From: Bacteroidota bacterium
Lineage (GTDB): Bacteria > Bacteroidota > Bacteroidia > Bacteroidales > Prolixibacteraceae
NCBI GenBank assembly: GCA_013203755.1
Contig: JABMPI010000258.1
Span: 1 to 7,019 of the forward strand
Length of the DNA stretch: 7,019 nucleotides
Direction: 5' to 3'
Shown: positions 6,570 to 7,019 of the stretch, piece by piece
Layout: every line of letters starts with the position of its first letter
How positions within the stretch are numbered: the first letter of the stretch is position 1
Notes under the pieces: model-generated
Seen by the model: the letters and a program-made list of their open reading frames with translations, nothing else
Told to the model about the DNA's origin: nothing
Databases searched by the model: none
Translations under genes and position numbers: made by a program

Positions 6570-7019
6570 CTATTCAGAAACTTCAGCTTTTACTTGAACA
6601 TTGTCTTTTGGTAGATTGCCAGTCCACTTTTTAATCCGGTAATTAATGCGAATGGTTAGCATGTACATAACCGGAGATAATAACAGGGTTAAGAATGTGG
6701 CGAATGTTAATCCGAAAATAACTGTCCACGACATTGGCCCCCAAAAAGCTACACTTTCTCCACCAACAGAAATCTGTGGATCGAAACGAGTGTAAAGTGT
6801 TAAAAAATTAAAGTTTAACCCGGTTGCCAATGGTAATAATCCTAATACTGTTGTTATGGCTGTAAGAAGCACAGGACGTAAACGAGTCCGCCCTGCCTCA
6901 ACAAGCGCCTCAATTTGAACATCTTGAGGTAAAAATGCATCTTCCGACAAGCCTAATTCTTTGCGTTTACGTTTTCGGGTAAGGTCGATATAGTCAATTA
7001 AAACAATTCCATTATTAAC
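6570..7019 (-). CDS. RND efflux transporter permease, C-terminal fragment (5' end beyond window)
   Basis: The reading frame is open to the right edge, giving the last 149 residues of what is normally a protein of over 1000 residues; the TTG at 6950 is internal. It begins VNNGIVLIDY, the conserved start of an AcrB-family transmembrane helix, followed by a basic cytoplasmic stretch (TRKRKRKE), the hallmark EAGRTRLRPVLLTAITTVLGLLPLATG, and the closing helix WTVIFGLTFATFLTLLLSPVMYML. The ~27-residue insert FNFLTLYTRF...ESVAFWGPM between the last helices is familiar from Bacteroidota RND pumps. The protein would be an inner-membrane, proton-driven exporter working with a periplasmic adaptor and outer-membrane channel. 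The substrate (drugs, metals, lipids) cannot be told from this end. Confidence 0.92.
   Translation of the reverse strand, partial: VNNGIVLIDYIDLTRKRKRKELGLSEDAFLPQDVQIEALVEAGRTRLRPVLLTAITTVLGLLPLATGLNFNFLTLYTRFDPQISVGGESVAFWGPMSWTVIFGLTFATFLTLLLSPVMYMLTIRINYRIKKWTGNLPKDNVQVKAEVSE

Noticed and set aside
6808..6816. TTAAAGTTT, the same arm sequence as the porX upstream palindrome
   Set aside because: It lies inside the RND permease coding sequence and shows that this 9-mer can occur by chance; it weakens the case for a shared regulon.

Overview
The window looks like an ordinary chromosomal segment of a Bacteroidota bacterium. The sequence is AT-rich, start codons lack Shine-Dalgarno sites and are preceded by A/T-rich leaders, one promoter candidate has a Bacteroidota-type -7 box (TAnnTTTG), and two neighbouring genes resemble components of the type IX secretion system (T9SS), which is restricted to this phylum. 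An environmental or gut Bacteroidales/Marinilabiliales-like organism is my best guess, but the order is inference only.

Left part (1-3599, + strand). The C-terminal 619 codons of a large TPR protein resembling the T9SS lipoprotein PorW/SprE are followed, after a 182-bp gap, by a complete porX. PorX is a response regulator fused to a PglZ/alkaline-phosphatase-superfamily domain and is part of T9SS control. The PorW-like protein carries three divergent copies of a module of about 110 residues, with a Ser/Thr/Pro linker before the last. The gap before porX contains a perfect 9-bp inverted repeat overlapping a weak promoter candidate.

Middle (3671-5208, - strand, convergent with porX). This is a two-gene MlaE-MlaF unit: the permease and ATPase of an MCE-type phospholipid/lipid ABC transporter of the inner membrane. 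No MCE (MlaD) gene accompanies it. A 166-bp divergent intergenic region separates mlaE from the next gene and holds a good -7 box for mlaE.

Right part (5375-7019). A complete single-domain mannose-1-phosphate guanylyltransferase (GDP-mannose synthesis for surface polysaccharide) lies on the + strand. It converges, across a strong bidirectional hairpin terminator, with the C-terminal end of an RND efflux permease on the - strand, which runs off the window.

Most genes serve the cell envelope: protein secretion, lipid trafficking, surface glycan precursors and efflux. I found no mobile element, CRISPR array, tRNA or rRNA, and no convincing undescribed system. The most unusual feature is the triplicated module of the PorW-like protein together with its adjacency to porX.
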